Shown in pieces: positions 42,744 to 54,824 of a DNA stretch of 64,000 nucleotides. The notes beneath the pieces are model-generated. The model saw nothing but the letters and a program-made list of their open reading frames with translations. It was not told the DNA's origin and made no database searches. Numbering within the stretch: position 1 is the stretch's first letter; every line of letters starts with the position of its first letter. Both the position numbers and the translations under genes were made by a program. Source of the DNA: Cliona cf. orientalis (Eukaryota > Porifera > Demospongiae > Clionaida > Clionaidae); assembly GCA_963930775.1 (NCBI GenBank), contig OZ005699.1, positions 4,175,501 to 4,239,500 of the forward strand, written 5' to 3'.

Positions 42744-45700
42744 ATGCACCACATGGCCGTTGTACGAGCATGGCCATGGGCTTCCATAACCCGAGCTGTG
42801 ACTACAGTACGGCGAATAGGACGACGAACTCCTACGCTGTATCGATTCAAGTGGTGTGGAGCCAATCTGCTTCGTCAAGACACGTCCCTCTGCGCAGGCC
42901 CAGGGAGGAGAGAGCATGGCAATGGTCAACCGTTCTCAGAACTGACAAATAATTCTGAAGTAATAGATGTTCTGGTGGACGCATTGAAACAGTCTAGAGG
43001 TAAGGCTGATATTAAATTTTTGTATCAAAGACGTCTCGTCAAAGCTATGCAGACTCAACAAGGCAAGAATCAACACAGTATTGGTAGCATAAGCATTAAG
43101 TAGCATAGGCAGATTCATACAGGTACGTAGATGATCTAACCAGCATCCATGATACATGGTGTGGTGGAATTGAGCATCTAGCGAGTGTCTTGGTGATAGC
43201 TTCAAACCACACTACATGTAATAAGCGGCTTATCTTAGAATCAAACGAAGATTCTCTGTGGACAGTTTAACTGTTCAGTAAATTTGTTGATGTTTCGAAT
43301 AGATCTAGTTGAAACGATAACAACTGAGAACGATATCACTTCAGCGGCTTACATGTATCTGCATCACAATATACTTCCTGTTTAAGGATATTATGTACCA
43401 TCAAGGGCTTCCCTTGGTACCCACAATATGCCCATCCGGTCTTCTCCTTTCTGCATGCACGCATGCTGGCATTTGGAAAAGCTGGGTAGTGGGTAGCCTC
43501 ATCCCCAGGCACCCGATCATTTCAAATGCAAGATCAGGGTGCCTGGGGATGAGGTTAGGCAGTGGGCTTATGTGTACAATCAATTATACATACATGTATT
43601 AAAGTGAGACAAGAATGAGGGTGGGAGTGGCCTGGGGACGAGGCTACAGCAGGGCTGCATTTAGGATTTTATCTGAGGAGGGCACTAAATAATTCATTCT
43701 CTTCAAAAGTGTGATACCCACCCCAACTTGAATGTAGGAGTATGTGTTAAGTGGGAGAGCCTACCTGAGATACACACACACTCTCTCTCCCTCCCTCCCT
43801 CCAGGTGAATGTAATTCAGTGCTCAGCACTGTCTTTGATCACATCCATGAAAATTGTATGATTTATGACACCGACACAATTATTGAGATGCTAAAAGTCC
43901 TACACTATCATGGAGCGAGGAATAAAGATATTCTGGTGCTACTTGGTGAAGAACTTGCCTCCAGAATTTCCAGTATGCCCATCCGTGTCCAGTACAAGGC
44001 CTTTAACGTACTGTTGAAGCTAAACCTTGACCACCTCATGCATGTCTCTCCGGACACCCATTCATTGGTCGATGATTTTAAGCTGAAATCAGAGAGTACA
44101 AAGTGTGTAGCACATGTAATGCAATTTTTCAAACAAAAATCTTGGTCGATTGAACTTGAGGAATCATTGCAGCACTATGTTATTGCCAATTCATCTAAAC
44201 TCAGTTTACGAGACATTTGTCAAGTATTGTCAGTTATGATTGAGAAGAAAGTTGCCACTCCTGACGTACTGAGAGCACTAGCCAAGGCAGTATCTAGCAT
44301 CCTTATGCAGCATATACCCTTAGAGGACAGGTCATTGGTATGGGGTGGGGACTATCGTATATCACTTATCAACTTGTTCTGGGGATTTGGAAAGGTATTC
44401 TTCTACGATGAGGAGCTTTTTGCCTCTTTTGCTTCTCTTTTACTAGGGAAACCTGATTTTTTGCTTCAGAGACCTCTTTTCTTTGTTGCCTTGTCGTGGT
44501 GTTGTGCTAAAGCTCGCTTTTATTCCGAGCCTGTCATGCAGTCCATTGCTGAATATTCACTGAAAAATTTGACTAAATTCAAGTGTCGGGATCTAGCACT
44601 TTTGGCGTACAGCTTTGCATCTCTCAACTGCCGGCACCATGATCTGCTAAAATCTGCAATGGATAGGATTCTCAGTGATCCAAATCACAGTGCTGATATT
44701 CAAACATGCTGGATGACTGCGTGGGCGGCAATGGTAATGGAGCAGTATCCTGTCGAGTTATTGTCACACATGCTCACCGACAATTATATGAGGAGTAAGT
44801 TATTTACTCTATGGGAATCTGAATCAATAGGTAGAGCTAGGCCTCTCTTAGAATTTACCATGTAGCTAGCTAATCATGGTACAAAAGTTTTATGCTGTGC
44901 AAAATTTGCCGAGTTTCCACTCAGGCATGTAGAAGAAATTTTTGCACTAAGGGTTGCAACGCTGTACTATGCATTGAGTTATGTTGCCTCATGTTGATAC
45001 TCGTCACAATGGCTTTGATTCTATCATCTTGTTTCTTTATGTTGCATTTTTGCGTCTAGTCATGAAATTTTGCTGAAATTGAATATTTTCACATTTATAA
45101 GCTGAACACAACACAAGGCCTTGCATAATTGTTGAACCTATCTTAGTGGTCCAGTGGGACCATGTCTACTATCAGCTCAGTGCTGTGTGGAGAAACTTTA
45201 CGATGTAGTGCTCAGTGTATAACTTTCCAACATTTTAAATAGATGCTACTCAAAATGTTTGCAAGTTGTACACTGAGCATTAAGTTAATCCACTAGCATC
45301 TAGTTGAAATGCCAGCATATTGTACACTAAGCATTAAATTGATCATGACAGATCTGAAGTTAGAAGCTGTTTATGCTGTTGAGCTGTTTGGCTTAGATTT
45401 ATCACTGTTGAGGTTGGGAGTCAGTCTCAGACTCCATCTCTGTGAAGTTGAGACATTGAAATTTAACGTATATGCAACTATGTTGATGACCTATAGAGAT
45501 ATGGTAAAGTATTTCATAATGGAGTAATTACAATTACCTATTATCGAATCCGAGATATGAAATATTATCTGAGATTGATGATTTTCTGGGTCAAAGAAGT
45601 ATACCGTAGTGTCCTGGGTAGGCGCCCATGGGCGCTGAAACATAATTCACGATTTTGGCCCATGTGGGCATTTACCTGGGATATAACTTCCATACATTTG

Positions 45701-46750
45701 TATAGAAGACCCCTTGAAACAAGCTGCATGGGCACTTGCTATTATCATTATTAATTAATTGTTAATTTTTTCAGGTTCTGTAAAGCTTCCCAAATTCAGG
45801 CACAGTGCGGTGTTTCAACTCTGTATTGCTCTGAATTTTGAGCAACCAAATCTTGGACTTGGTGTCAATTTCGAACCTTCCTCGCTCAGCAATTGGGGCA
45901 GTGGGTTTGTTGGTGTTGGTAAGATATCTGACAAGGTGATGCAGCTGGTAAGGAAGGACCGCATCATGTGGTACAAATTTGCTTCAAGATTTACTCCATT
46001 TAATCAACGTGTTGGTGATGCTCTAAGAGTTGTCGTTGGAGGCTCTCAGTACTACACTGCAGAAGCGTTATCGATCTCCGGATACAATATGGATTTTGAA
46101 ATCCTGTTTGATGCTGACCATCGGCCCATTTCCATTCCAGATCAATGGAAACGTCACAGCAAAGACCACCTGTTACACAGTATTGGACTTGGACATGAAA
46201 AAGGAGGAACTCTGTCACCAGCAGATTTACTAGAAACATCTGCACAAATGGAAGGAAAGACTGATGCATCAATATCAACGGCAGATACAGTGGGTGATAT
46301 TAACTTAGCCAGTGATTGGGGTCAAAAATTTATTATTCCTAGCACTCCTGTATCAAAGAAGATTGCCATTGAAGCAGATGGTCCATGGCACTTTGCCTCC
46401 AACTGTAATCATGTCATGGGTGATACTGTGCTCAAGCATAGACAACTGAAAGCACTTGGCTGGGAGGTGATCTCGGTACGTGTTGTACTAATAATAATTA
46501 TTATATCTTACATCAATTATTGTGTTTTAAAACCATTCTTTTGGCCATCAAATTATGGCAAAATTGCCTTCCCTTCTGCTGTACCTACCCACCCACTTAC
46601 ACTACATACATACATGTACATTGTTAACTGGGTATACCATTTGTACTGCAGATTCCTTACAGAGAGTGGAGACATTTGGAGATTGGAAACGAGCGAGTAC
46701 AATACCTCCTCAAGAAATTAAATCTGCAAACTATATATTATGGTTCCTGA
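42744..46750 (+). CDS. FAST-kinase-like protein with C-terminal RAP domain
   Basis: Four exons: 42744..42999, 43805..44794, 45775..46475 and 46652..46750. GT/AG and in phase, giving 681 residues. The N-terminus is Arg-rich and lacks acidic residues for its first ~50 positions (VRRIGRRTPTLYRF), suggesting a mitochondrial targeting peptide. The central part is helical, with repeated Leu-rich helices as in FASTKD proteins (LINLFWGFGKVFFYDEELF, LALLAYSFASLN). The last ~60 residues form a RAP domain: IAIEADGPWHFASN, LKHRQLKALGWEVISIPYRE and a YLLKKL end. RAP proteins bind and process RNA, mostly in mitochondria. Which of the FASTKD family members it corresponds to cannot be decided by eye. The first Met at 42744 was chosen over the overlapping frame at 42710, which has no compatible donor. 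Confidence 0.85.
43493..43558. repeat. Short foldback, TAGCCTCATCCCCAGGC family
   Basis: Arms TAGCCTCATCCCCAGGCACC and its near inverse ending GCCTGGGGATGAGG, with a loop of about 20 nt. It lies in intron 1 of the FASTK/RAP gene. A half-copy follows at 43629..43647. Confidence 0.75.
45602..45745 (+). mobile_element. Truncated TACCGTAGTGTCC element
   Basis: Begins TACCGTAGTGTCCTGGGTAG and GCGCCCATGGGCGC. It then matches the right portion of the element at 53921..54824 (ACGATTTTGGCC, TATAGAAG, ACCCCTTGAAA), but the terminal inverted repeat on the right is missing. It lies in intron 2 of the FASTK/RAP gene. Confidence 0.65.
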
Positions 46751-47487
46751 TTATATATAACAGTCACCACAGTGACTGTCTTGATCTGCATAATGTTATT
46801 ACAGCTAGGGCAAATTAAGTTTGCAGTAACTGTTGCAGTTTGTGTCATTTTCACCTTTGTTAAAAAATATTTTCCTTTGGCTATGGAAGTACTGTAATTT
46901 AAAGTGACCTTTATGCATGTAAAAATTATGCAAAGCAGTCAAAATGGGCCTCTTTTTCTATTTATGTGTACGCATACGTTTCATGCATTGTAATGTATGG
47001 TTTGACATGCATAATTTGCATGAATAAAATTCACCCATATAAAAATGTCAAAGGCATGTGCTTCAGCCAAGCTAAACATTATCATAAACATGCAAAAATG
47101 ACATTTTTATGGGTGAATTTTATTCATCCAAATTATGCATGACATTGTTTCCTCCAGCTTCAGGCTATCACAGAGAATGTTCCTTAAAACAGCACAAACA
47201 CACATGTACAGGCAATTACTACGTATATTCAATTCATAGGCCAAATAAAGGCCCATGCATGCTTTGACCTGCAGCCACACCAAGTATATTATGACAGCCT
47301 TGTAATAGTAAGGTATTCGCTGTATGCAGACATGGCATCCATCTATCAGAATTTGCAGCATTATACAATAAGTATTACAATTATGTTGTAATAAAACTCA
47401 CAAAATTTATGTGTGAGACCATGGGGCCAGTACAATAATATAATCTGGTTGACTTGAACAGAATGCCTGTCCATAATATACATGTAG
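46751..47487. other. Convergent spacer with an inverted repeat
   Basis: Lies between the 3' ends of the FASTK/RAP gene and the LDLa receptor gene. Arms at 47003..47050 and 47099..47145 (TGAATAAAATTCACCCATA and its inverse) form a stem with a 48 bp loop. No exon seen. Confidence 0.55.
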
Positions 47488-50400
47488 CTACTGATTTGTC
47501 AGCTCCACCTTCTCCTCTGACTTGGTATACTGTACTGATGGCTGGGGCTGGGATGGGACTTGCTGCTGCGGCGGCGGCTGCTGTGTACTGCCCAGCATAT
47601 TGCCAGTAGTGACGGGAATATTCTTGGAGCGTAGTTCCCTGTCTATTCTCTTTTGACGACGGACCACAAACAGCACACATCCCAAGATGCAGAGGATGAT
47701 GCAGAGCGGGCAACAGAGTGAGAGAACGACGACACCAACAGTGACACCCACTATCAGGCCCACCAAGCTCACTACAGAACAATAATATTATGTGTGCATA
47801 ATAAGAATATAGCTTGTGATCGAGTGTGTGCTTGATCTTATGGCTGTGGCCAATTTTATTATACAAGATGGGAGCAATGGCTGGTTGTGTATTACATGTG
47901 GTCAACAACATCTTTTGGTGTATAATTGTCAATAATGTTGATATGTCTGGGTTAGGTACACCAAACATAATAATGGATGGTAATAAATATTATTATCAAA
48001 CAGGATATTTGGTCTCTAGGTGTCGCCACAGGGTACTGTGTAACCTACATGTACATTACCATTCTTTGGTAACTGCCACCTTGGCCATAACCTCCAAACC
48101 TTTAACTCTGAAGCCAAGACTCCAGTGAAGTGTCCTTGCCTCGTATCTGAACCAACCAACGTTGCATGCAAACCAAAAAACCTTACCCTTAATTAGCTTA
48201 GCTGTCTGGTCCTTTAAAATGGAGTGGGAAGGAGTGGAGAGCACTGAGCAGGCTGCGGCAAATGAAGGGTTTTGCCATAAGGGCTGATTGCCTGCTAATT
48301 GAAGCCACACACGCCCATGCGGTAAATAAACAATAAACATGGCAGATTAAGGTTGATATATAAGTCTGTGTGTACACTTTAATTGGCCCGTTGAGGGTCA
48401 CTACTTGATTGTCCATAAGTGAAGACTGTAGGCGTATCAATTTTACCATCTGTGTGTTGTACACATTCCATATCTCTGCGTAGTCTCGCGCGCCAGCCCC
48501 TCCTACCCAAAGAGGGAGAAAGGGTCTGGTCAAATGCCTATAGGGCCCGTGTCCCTGCGCACTGTATAGTGCGCGCCAATCAGATGCACGGAATAAAGTC
48601 ACATGACTGCGCGGGCATGAAAGGAATGCAAATTAATGATTGTGCGCGTGCGCGATCGTGCCCCAGTACAATGGAATGTTAATTTAGTTTTACGTTTCTT
48701 ATTCACGCACACCAGAAATACGTGACGTCATGCATTCCTCGGCGACACGGGCCCTATACGCATTTGACCAGACCCCTTCTCTCCGCGTGCGTGAAAGGGG
48801 GCTGGGGACGAGACTAATCTCTGCGTAGTTAAGGCCTGGGTCCAAGTAAAACTGGGATATTTAGTACAACGTTTCTAGGTGAATATCTCAGAAGGACTGC
48901 AAGATAGAGGTATGGTGGACCAACCACATGAAAGAGCAATCTTAGTTCGAGTTCTCCAAGAATATCTTAACTAATTAGTAAATAAATGACGTCACCAAAC
49001 CTATGACATAACCCTATTTATTGATAAAAAGCGCTCAAGGCAGAAGGCTAAATCAACCCTGATACTCATCGTAGCAATTTTTGAAATAATAACATCATTA
49101 AGAAGCAATCAGGGTATATAGTGGCACAGTACCTTAATTAATGCTAGTGCCTGCAATCAGTATACATACTCTCAGGACTGCCACTGAATACAGTGCTGTG
49201 GGTGATTCCTATAACAAGAAACTGCCTAGTTGTCAATCCTTAAGGAATTCCCCAGAAATCTAAACAGAATCCTAGCAATGCTGTTGGGAAAAGCAATACC
49301 ATTGGGAAATAATAATATAAAGTCAAAGGGCGCCATAAGAATACAGGAAGCTTAGCGTGGGATGACAGTGGCTTCTTTTCAATTCTAAGGCTTAGAGAGT
49401 AGGTAAAGGTCGTCGGGAGAAAAATGGGTCTAGCTTGACAGACCTAGACTGTACTATACTGTGCCAGTGGCGGGATTGATACAACCGCGCATGCGCTGAG
49501 GGTTAATAGACGTACATACCGTATATTATAGACTACAGTGTGCAACTTATTTATACGTTAAGTCATGCTGGCAAAGTCAAGAAGCTTAGAATCGGCAAAT
49601 GACGCCAAAACTGGCGAACAAAGCGTTTTCGGAGAAATCCACACAAATCATGGGTTTGAAACGCCATAAGGAACCTTACAACACCGCAAATTGGACTCGC
49701 AAACGAGGTATGTAGCAGCTAGCGTGGTAACAGACAGATACACAAACCAACTACAGTAACCCTCGCGCACGCGCCAAGGGTTAACAAGCAATATTTACCC
49801 AGTAAAGGTATCAAATTGTGAAATTTGGCACAGATATACAAGTGAATAATATGGAAAATGGTGTTGTAAATATTTTAAGTTTGTCATCTGTTTTCATTTT
49901 CAAATTATGAGCATTTGACGATTATAAGAGTATAATAGAGAGGGAGAGTATCCTACTTCACTATGGGCCTGTGATACAACACTTGATGGGAGTCATGACC
50001 TTTGTAATGATATTCACAAGCTCCTAGCCGCTGTGGGCATGGAGCACTAATGCAGGTTGATGCAGCTGATGTTATAGGACAACCTGTGAAACCACTTTGT
50101 ATGTTATTATCATTACAGAGGTCATGACCCCCGTAAAGGGTTGTAACGCAGGCCCACAGTGAAGTAAGATACTCTCCCTCCTTTATTATAATAATACTCT
50201 TGACGATTACATAACATTGCAGTATGCTACTTACATACACAGTTAAGGCTACTGCTATTACAGTATTCATGGTCACTATGATATCATTCCAGGAATTCAA
50301 TTTTGGGACTATTCCTCCTTTGACCTTTTTCATTAACCCTGACCCTCACAGCTATTATACCCAGCCATCACACAACATGTACATAATTCCATGATCATGT

Positions 50401-51794
50401 AATTTTATAGAAGTTGAAGATTGCCTTGGCTCAAAAATTGAATTTACAACCATACTGTATGTCCGTAATACCATACTGTATAGCCGGGAAACTTTGAATT
50501 TGGTGGTTTGGCAGAGCAACTGCCAACATTTCTTACACTGTGATCACACTCTTACACTACTTCCCGGCTGCACGCAGCTATATGTATAGGTAATAATCCA
50601 AATACCTAGTTTTTGGGGATGCTACACATATATTATAGAAAGTCAGAGAAAGCCCTCAGAAGTACGTAATTGTCGTGGTTTTAAATTTCATGACAGCAAC
50701 TCAGTCCAGGGGTGCGGTGCTATGCAAACAATGATGTAATCGATAATCTCGCTCAATATCCTTAGCCACTTCTGCAAAGAAACCTGGACAAATAGCATGA
50801 GATAGAAGAATATTTGCGACGAAGACACCATCAGCTGGATGATAGTAGCACTTATTGCTTGCTAACACTATTAAAAGCTGGCTGGATGTTTTTGGCCACA
50901 CCCTCATATTTAATTGGCAATACTCGAGTATCTAATGTAAGCATTAATTTTCGTGGGTGGAAATTTTCGTGATTGCCAAGTCAATCATAAAAGATTAATA
51001 ATAATACATAAACACTTTTCAAACTTACGACTTCCACACTTTGTTTCATCATTGCCGTCTCCACAGTCATCATTACCATCACATACTGAGCCCCCTGAGA
51101 TACACCTCCCATTCAAGCACCGATACTGACGGAAAGTGCATGTACCTATCACAATACAATCAATAAAGTCTTGATCATTCCTGCCGTGATAATAATGTGT
51201 AGTGAACTTTACAAGCAAGAAGGGGGGGCTGCTTCATTTGCCCCCCCCCCCTTGCTGTACTGTTATATACACAAAGAACACACAGAACGATGAAATTGAT
51301 ACGAGATTTTTTTGTCTTATAGATAGTGATACTTAATATGTCACAGACCATTCAGTAGTGACAGTCCACGGCCACATTGCTGTTCATCAGATCCATCTGA
51401 ACAGTCAGTTATGCCGTCACACACACCATTGTCATCGTTACTGCGACTGAGACACCTCCCATCCCCACAAACAAACTGAACGTTAAAGCAACTCTGACAG
51501 TTGACTGTAGGAAAGAATATAAATAAACAGTAAATTTACCCCTACTATGGCCGGGTGGTCTATGGCAACATAGATGATGTAGCATAGATAATTTAATAAG
51601 ACTGCGGTTACGCAGTCTAATTATCTATGGATAATAATAGTATGGCAAGTTCAACCACCTCGCCCAGCACAGTGTACCATACGGGCCACGAGTGCAACCA
51701 CCGATTTTTTATGATCTATACCAAGCTAGTACACTCACATGAACTCACCGCAGGTAAGAATAGCACAGAATAAAATCAGCAATGATCGCCCCAT
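47488..51794 (-). CDS. Small single-pass receptor with two LDLa modules
   Basis: Exons: 51749..51794 (signal peptide [15 protein letters not shown]), 51349..51504, 51029..51145 and 47488..47771. All junctions are phase 1, giving 200 residues. Exon 2 is an LDLa module with the calcium-binding end [16 protein letters not shown]. Exon 3 is a second one ([16 protein letters not shown]). Exon 4 gives a transmembrane helix ([18 protein letters not shown], continuing ~20 residues), a basic stop-transfer [11 protein letters not shown], and a ~55-residue cytoplasmic tail rich in Pro and Gln. LDLa modules bind ligands such as lipoproteins or proteases; the ligand is unknown. Because all exons are phase-symmetric and the last intron is 3.3 kb, more extracellular exons could exist that I missed. 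Joining of exon 4 to the LDLa exons is inferred from phase and orientation. Confidence 0.68.
48482..48818. mobile_element. Inverted-repeat element, TAGTCTCG..GCCAGCCCC ends
   Basis: Left end TAGTCTCGCGCGCCAGCCCC with AAAGGGTCTGGTCAAATGCC; right end has GACCAGACCCCTTC and GGGGGCTGGGGACGAGACTA. Arms are imperfect inverse copies. About 337 bp, GC-rich, in the large intron of the LDLa receptor gene. Confidence 0.6.
49921..50202. repeat. Long imperfect inverted repeat
   Basis: The outer arms (AGAGTATAATAGAGAGGGAG / CTCCCTCCTTTATTATAATA), the CTTCACTATGGGCC block and the GTCATGACC block pair across a roughly 90 bp centre. The 126-codon minus frame over it is a by-product of the repeat and was not called a gene. 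Confidence 0.65.
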
Positions 51795-52854
51795 TGCTTT
51801 TTCCTCCAAGTAGCAGTGCAGTGACTGTGTGACCGTAGAGCAATCTCATCGGAATCTTGCATCGCCGCCCACACGATGCTGTTCATCCATGTGGAAATGA
51901 TCGTCAAGTACATGTGGAAACCAGCCAGAAACTCCGAAATTGGATGAGTATGAGCGTTTCTAATCCATCAACACTGCTTCCACTCGGTGAGTTAAGAGAT
52001 GCCGCACTAATTTTGATATAAAAAAGAGTGCCAGCCCTAAATTCACAAGAGAGGCTTGGGTAGCCTCAAACCCAGGCTCACATAATTTCCGAAAGCAGTG
52101 AGCCTGGGTAGCACCTGACCATGCCATGTAGACTCTCTTCCACATGTATACGATGTACGGGGACAACTCTATGATTCATTAAATTTCATAGAGTTGTCCC
52201 AGTACATCGTATCAAATTATATGAGGTGCACATTTGAGTTTAGGCCAAATAAAATTGAATATTAGTTTCTCATCCCCGCCCGCCTCTAGTTTTTCCTCTG
52301 CCTGACCACATTTTATTTCATGAATATCATTAAAACTATCTGCACAAGGCATTACGTCATAGACTCGCCCATTTTTTAATGAAATTCAGGATGACATTTA
52401 ATGATATTCATGACAAAAAATAAAATTAAAAGCCACCCTCCCGCCTGGGGAAATTCCTGAACATAGGATGAGAAACTAATAATCAATTTTGCTTGGCCTT
52501 ATTGAAGACCATAGGTAAGCAATCACCAGCCGATACCCGAACACGGGGCAGGCAGAGGGTCAAGGTTAGCCTTGTGACGATTAGCAAATAGTCACTTAGA
52601 TTATAACGTATGATTATGTGTGGCCAAAATTTCACCAAGTCCAGTTTAATACTTTGCAATTGTATTGCAGAGCATTTCGCCGATTTTTCACATTAAGAAT
52701 GGGAGTGGACCGCGAAATTTCCTCATACGAAAAAGTCCAGCTATAGCCATAAATATCACCAACATTTTCAACCCATAGGCACTTTATTTGCCTCACTCTC
52801 GTTGATCAAGGCGGTGCATTTATATCACCTTTTCCTTGTCTTTTATATATGTAG
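51795..52854. other. Spacer between LDLa receptor and LSM5, with foldbacks
   Basis: Holds three inverted repeats: 52061..52113 (TAGCCTCAAACCCAGGC family), 52146..52213 (CGATGTACGGGGACAACTC and inverse) and a 261 bp TIR-like element at 52241..52501. The start exon of LSM5 should be here or further upstream but I could not pick it. Confidence 0.5.
52241..52501. mobile_element. TIR element with ~35-bp ends
   Basis: Left end TAGGCCAAATAAAATTGAAT through TTAGTTTCTCATCC; right end GGATGAGAAACTAA through ATTTTGCTTGGCCTTA. These are inverse with a few differences. Interior blocks TTCATGAATATCATTAAA / TTTAATGATATTCATGA also pair, so most of the element can fold. Confidence 0.7.
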
Positions 52855-53823
52855 AATTAGTGGACAAATGCATTGGATCACGCATTCATATCATCATGAA
52901 GTCAGATAAAGAAATTGTTGGAACTCTGCTGGGCTTTGATGATTTTGTCAGTATCCTTTACAATAGTAGTTATGCTTAAGCAAATTATTTCAGAATAATA
53001 AGTATTTGTGGAAAGTATTCCTTTACAATGAATTTCCAAGATATGGTGTTGGAGGATGTTACAGAATTGTAAGTTATAAATACATGTACATTATTGCATA
53101 GCGTATGATGGGAAGCATTAAAATTATACGTACCGTATGGTGACAAATTTTTGTGGGGTCCAATTTTGTAGACAGCCAGTCTTGCAGACGCGTGTGATCG
53201 TGCCCATTATACACTCTACAACTGTGCTTATTTTACGGGTCTAATTTCACGGATAGTAGCTTATCCACGAAATTGGACCCCTCGAAAATTCCCACTATAC
53301 AATAAATAATTTTGGCATGCAGGCCCTGGGTAGAAACGTATCTTTTCTTTAATTATATAGAGCTCTAAAGAACAATGGTCAAACCCTTGTTGCTAGTGGC
53401 ATGGAGTGCTGTCCAGGAGACATACACACACTTTGCCCCAGAGATATGCCTGCTTAACAAAAATTGCATGTACTCCACATGCACAAATGCGATCGACCGG
53501 TGCAGCAATAATAAAGGTTGCTCACTTTCACAATTGTTAATGTGTGCATATCAATATCATAATATCAGTTGCATGCATGTGCACCACACGTGCCAAGGCG
53601 CAAGGTCGGCCAGCTCTGTATAATTTTACCAAAGTAAGAAGCTTATACCATCTATTTGACGATGACTACCTATGTGTTAGTTATATACATGCCCAATTTT
53701 TTTAAACTACATTTGCACAGTGAGAATACTCCAGAGGGTAGGAAGATCACTAAACTTGACCAGATCCTCTTGAATGGCAACAATATCACCATGCTGGTGC
53801 CAGGAGGAGAGTATCCTTTATAA
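52855..53823 (+). CDS. LSM5: LSM5, U6 snRNA-associated Sm-like protein (first exon not found)
   Basis: Exons read: 52855..52950, 53041..53068 and 53721..53823. They give [20 protein letters not shown] through [16 protein letters not shown] and [19 protein letters not shown], a near-perfect match to LSM5. The Sm1 motif is in exons 2-3 and the Sm2 motif ([15 protein letters not shown]) in the last exon. LSM5 is part of the LSM1-7 ring (mRNA decay, cytoplasm) and the LSM2-8 ring (U6 snRNA, nucleus). The first exon, expected to encode about a dozen residues ending in phase 1, was not located. The C-terminus reads through GAG TAT CCT TTA to a TAA; the same GTATCCTTTA is used as a donor after exon 2, so a further exon cannot be fully excluded. 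Confidence 0.92.
53131..53302. mobile_element. Short TACCGTA-ended inverted-repeat element
   Basis: TACCGTATGGTGACAAATTT with GGGGTCCAATTTTG at the left pairs imperfectly with CGAAATTGGACCCC and AAAATTCCCACTATAC at the right. It lies in the last LSM5 intron, about 172 bp. Confidence 0.55.
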
Positions 53824-53920
53824 AATCTAAATTTTAGCATTAAATCTTAAGAGTTTATAAGGCTGGACATTCAAAGCAATCCCTTATTATGTATGCTTTT
53901 GATATCATACAAAAGTAGCT

Positions 53921-54824
53921 TACCGTAGTGTCCCGGGTAAGTGCCCATGGGCACTCAGGGGGCTTATCCAAAGTCCTTGTGGAACTAGAGCTCTATAGAG
54001 CACATACTCAGCGTGCACATAGCACATTCTATAGATTTACTTTCTGTCTGGACAGACTGTCAATAGGCGTGGCTACGGTAGCCAACAAAAAGGCACTATT
54101 AATTATATTATTTGTGATGCTCGTGGACCGTGTTCCTCAATTTGACGCACACTGAAGCCAGTTTTTCGCCGAATTCGATTGATTCATTATGCTTACGAGT
54201 CGCTCAGACGTCTACATCTCGATATATGGCAAGTTTTGTGCTAACGACAACAACAACAACGCTGACACAACCGATTACTTTACCCCTTGCGCATGTGTGC
54301 GGGGTAAAAATTACCATCATTATGACATTACCGGGGGAGGGGGTCTTAGTCCATGACATTTTACAACTACATGGTCAGCAGACAGGCTTTAGTTGTGTTA
54401 TACATTCTAGGCATGCCTCCAGCATTCATTGAATGTGTCAATTTGCACTTTAGTGACTGCTGTACTACATAGCTAGAAGTGTATACATAGCTCGTATCTA
54501 CAGGCAAGCAAGAGGCTGTCAAAGAAGCACAGGTATGCAATGAGTCCATGAAGATATAGCTAGTACTGTAGAATACAAGTGAATACCGAATGTGTAGGCT
54601 AAATGGAACAGAATCAGACATTCAGTGTTGAATCTATGCTGAAATACTATGATGTTAAGGGGGGAGGGGGGGTAAAATATTAACATCGTAATGATGTTAA
54701 TTTTTCATAAGAAACATTACGATTTTGGCCTGTGTGGGCGCTTACCCTGGTGCGTTTATATAGAAGCTGTTACATTGACCCCCTGAAATGCGGTATATGG
54801 GCACCTGCCAGGGACACTATGGTA
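53921..54824. mobile_element. TACCGTAGTGTCCC element carrying a nested repeat
   Basis: Left end TACCGTAGTGTCCCGGGTAA with GTGCCCA; right end TGGGCACCTGCCAGGGACAC with TATGGTA is its inverse. The 904 bp element contains a CCGATTGCTTTACCCC-family copy at 53984..54307. Its right portion matches the shorter element at 45602. No transposase. Confidence 0.75.
53984..54307 (+). repeat. Interspersed repeat, CCGATTGCTTTACCCC family, nested copy
   Basis: Begins ACTAGAGCTCTATAGAGC and ends CCGATTACTTTACCCC then GCGCATGTGTGCGGGGTAA. About 80 bp shorter than the copies in MORN1 introns and more diverged. It sits inside the TIR element at 53921..54824. Confidence 0.7.

Noticed and set aside
42710-42952. 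ORF MEFGGGVTRSPHAP as first exon of the FASTK/RAP gene
   Set aside because: It overlaps in another frame; only the frame starting at 42744 reaches a donor (TCTAGAG|GTAAGG) in phase with the next exon.
49953-50333. 126-codon minus-strand ORF with Cys residues
   Set aside because: It runs across an inverted repeat (49921..50202), has no splice context with the LDLa exons, and lacks any recognisable domain.
50701-50907. 68-codon minus ORF ([21 protein letters not shown])
   Set aside because: It looks somewhat protein-like and lies in the last intron of the LDLa gene, but I see no compatible phase-1 splice sites and no family; could be a relic exon of a repeat.
53375-53623. 82-codon [16 protein letters not shown] in the last LSM5 intron
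   Set aside because: Intronic position, no conserved features, interrupts the otherwise well-supported LSM5 exon chain.
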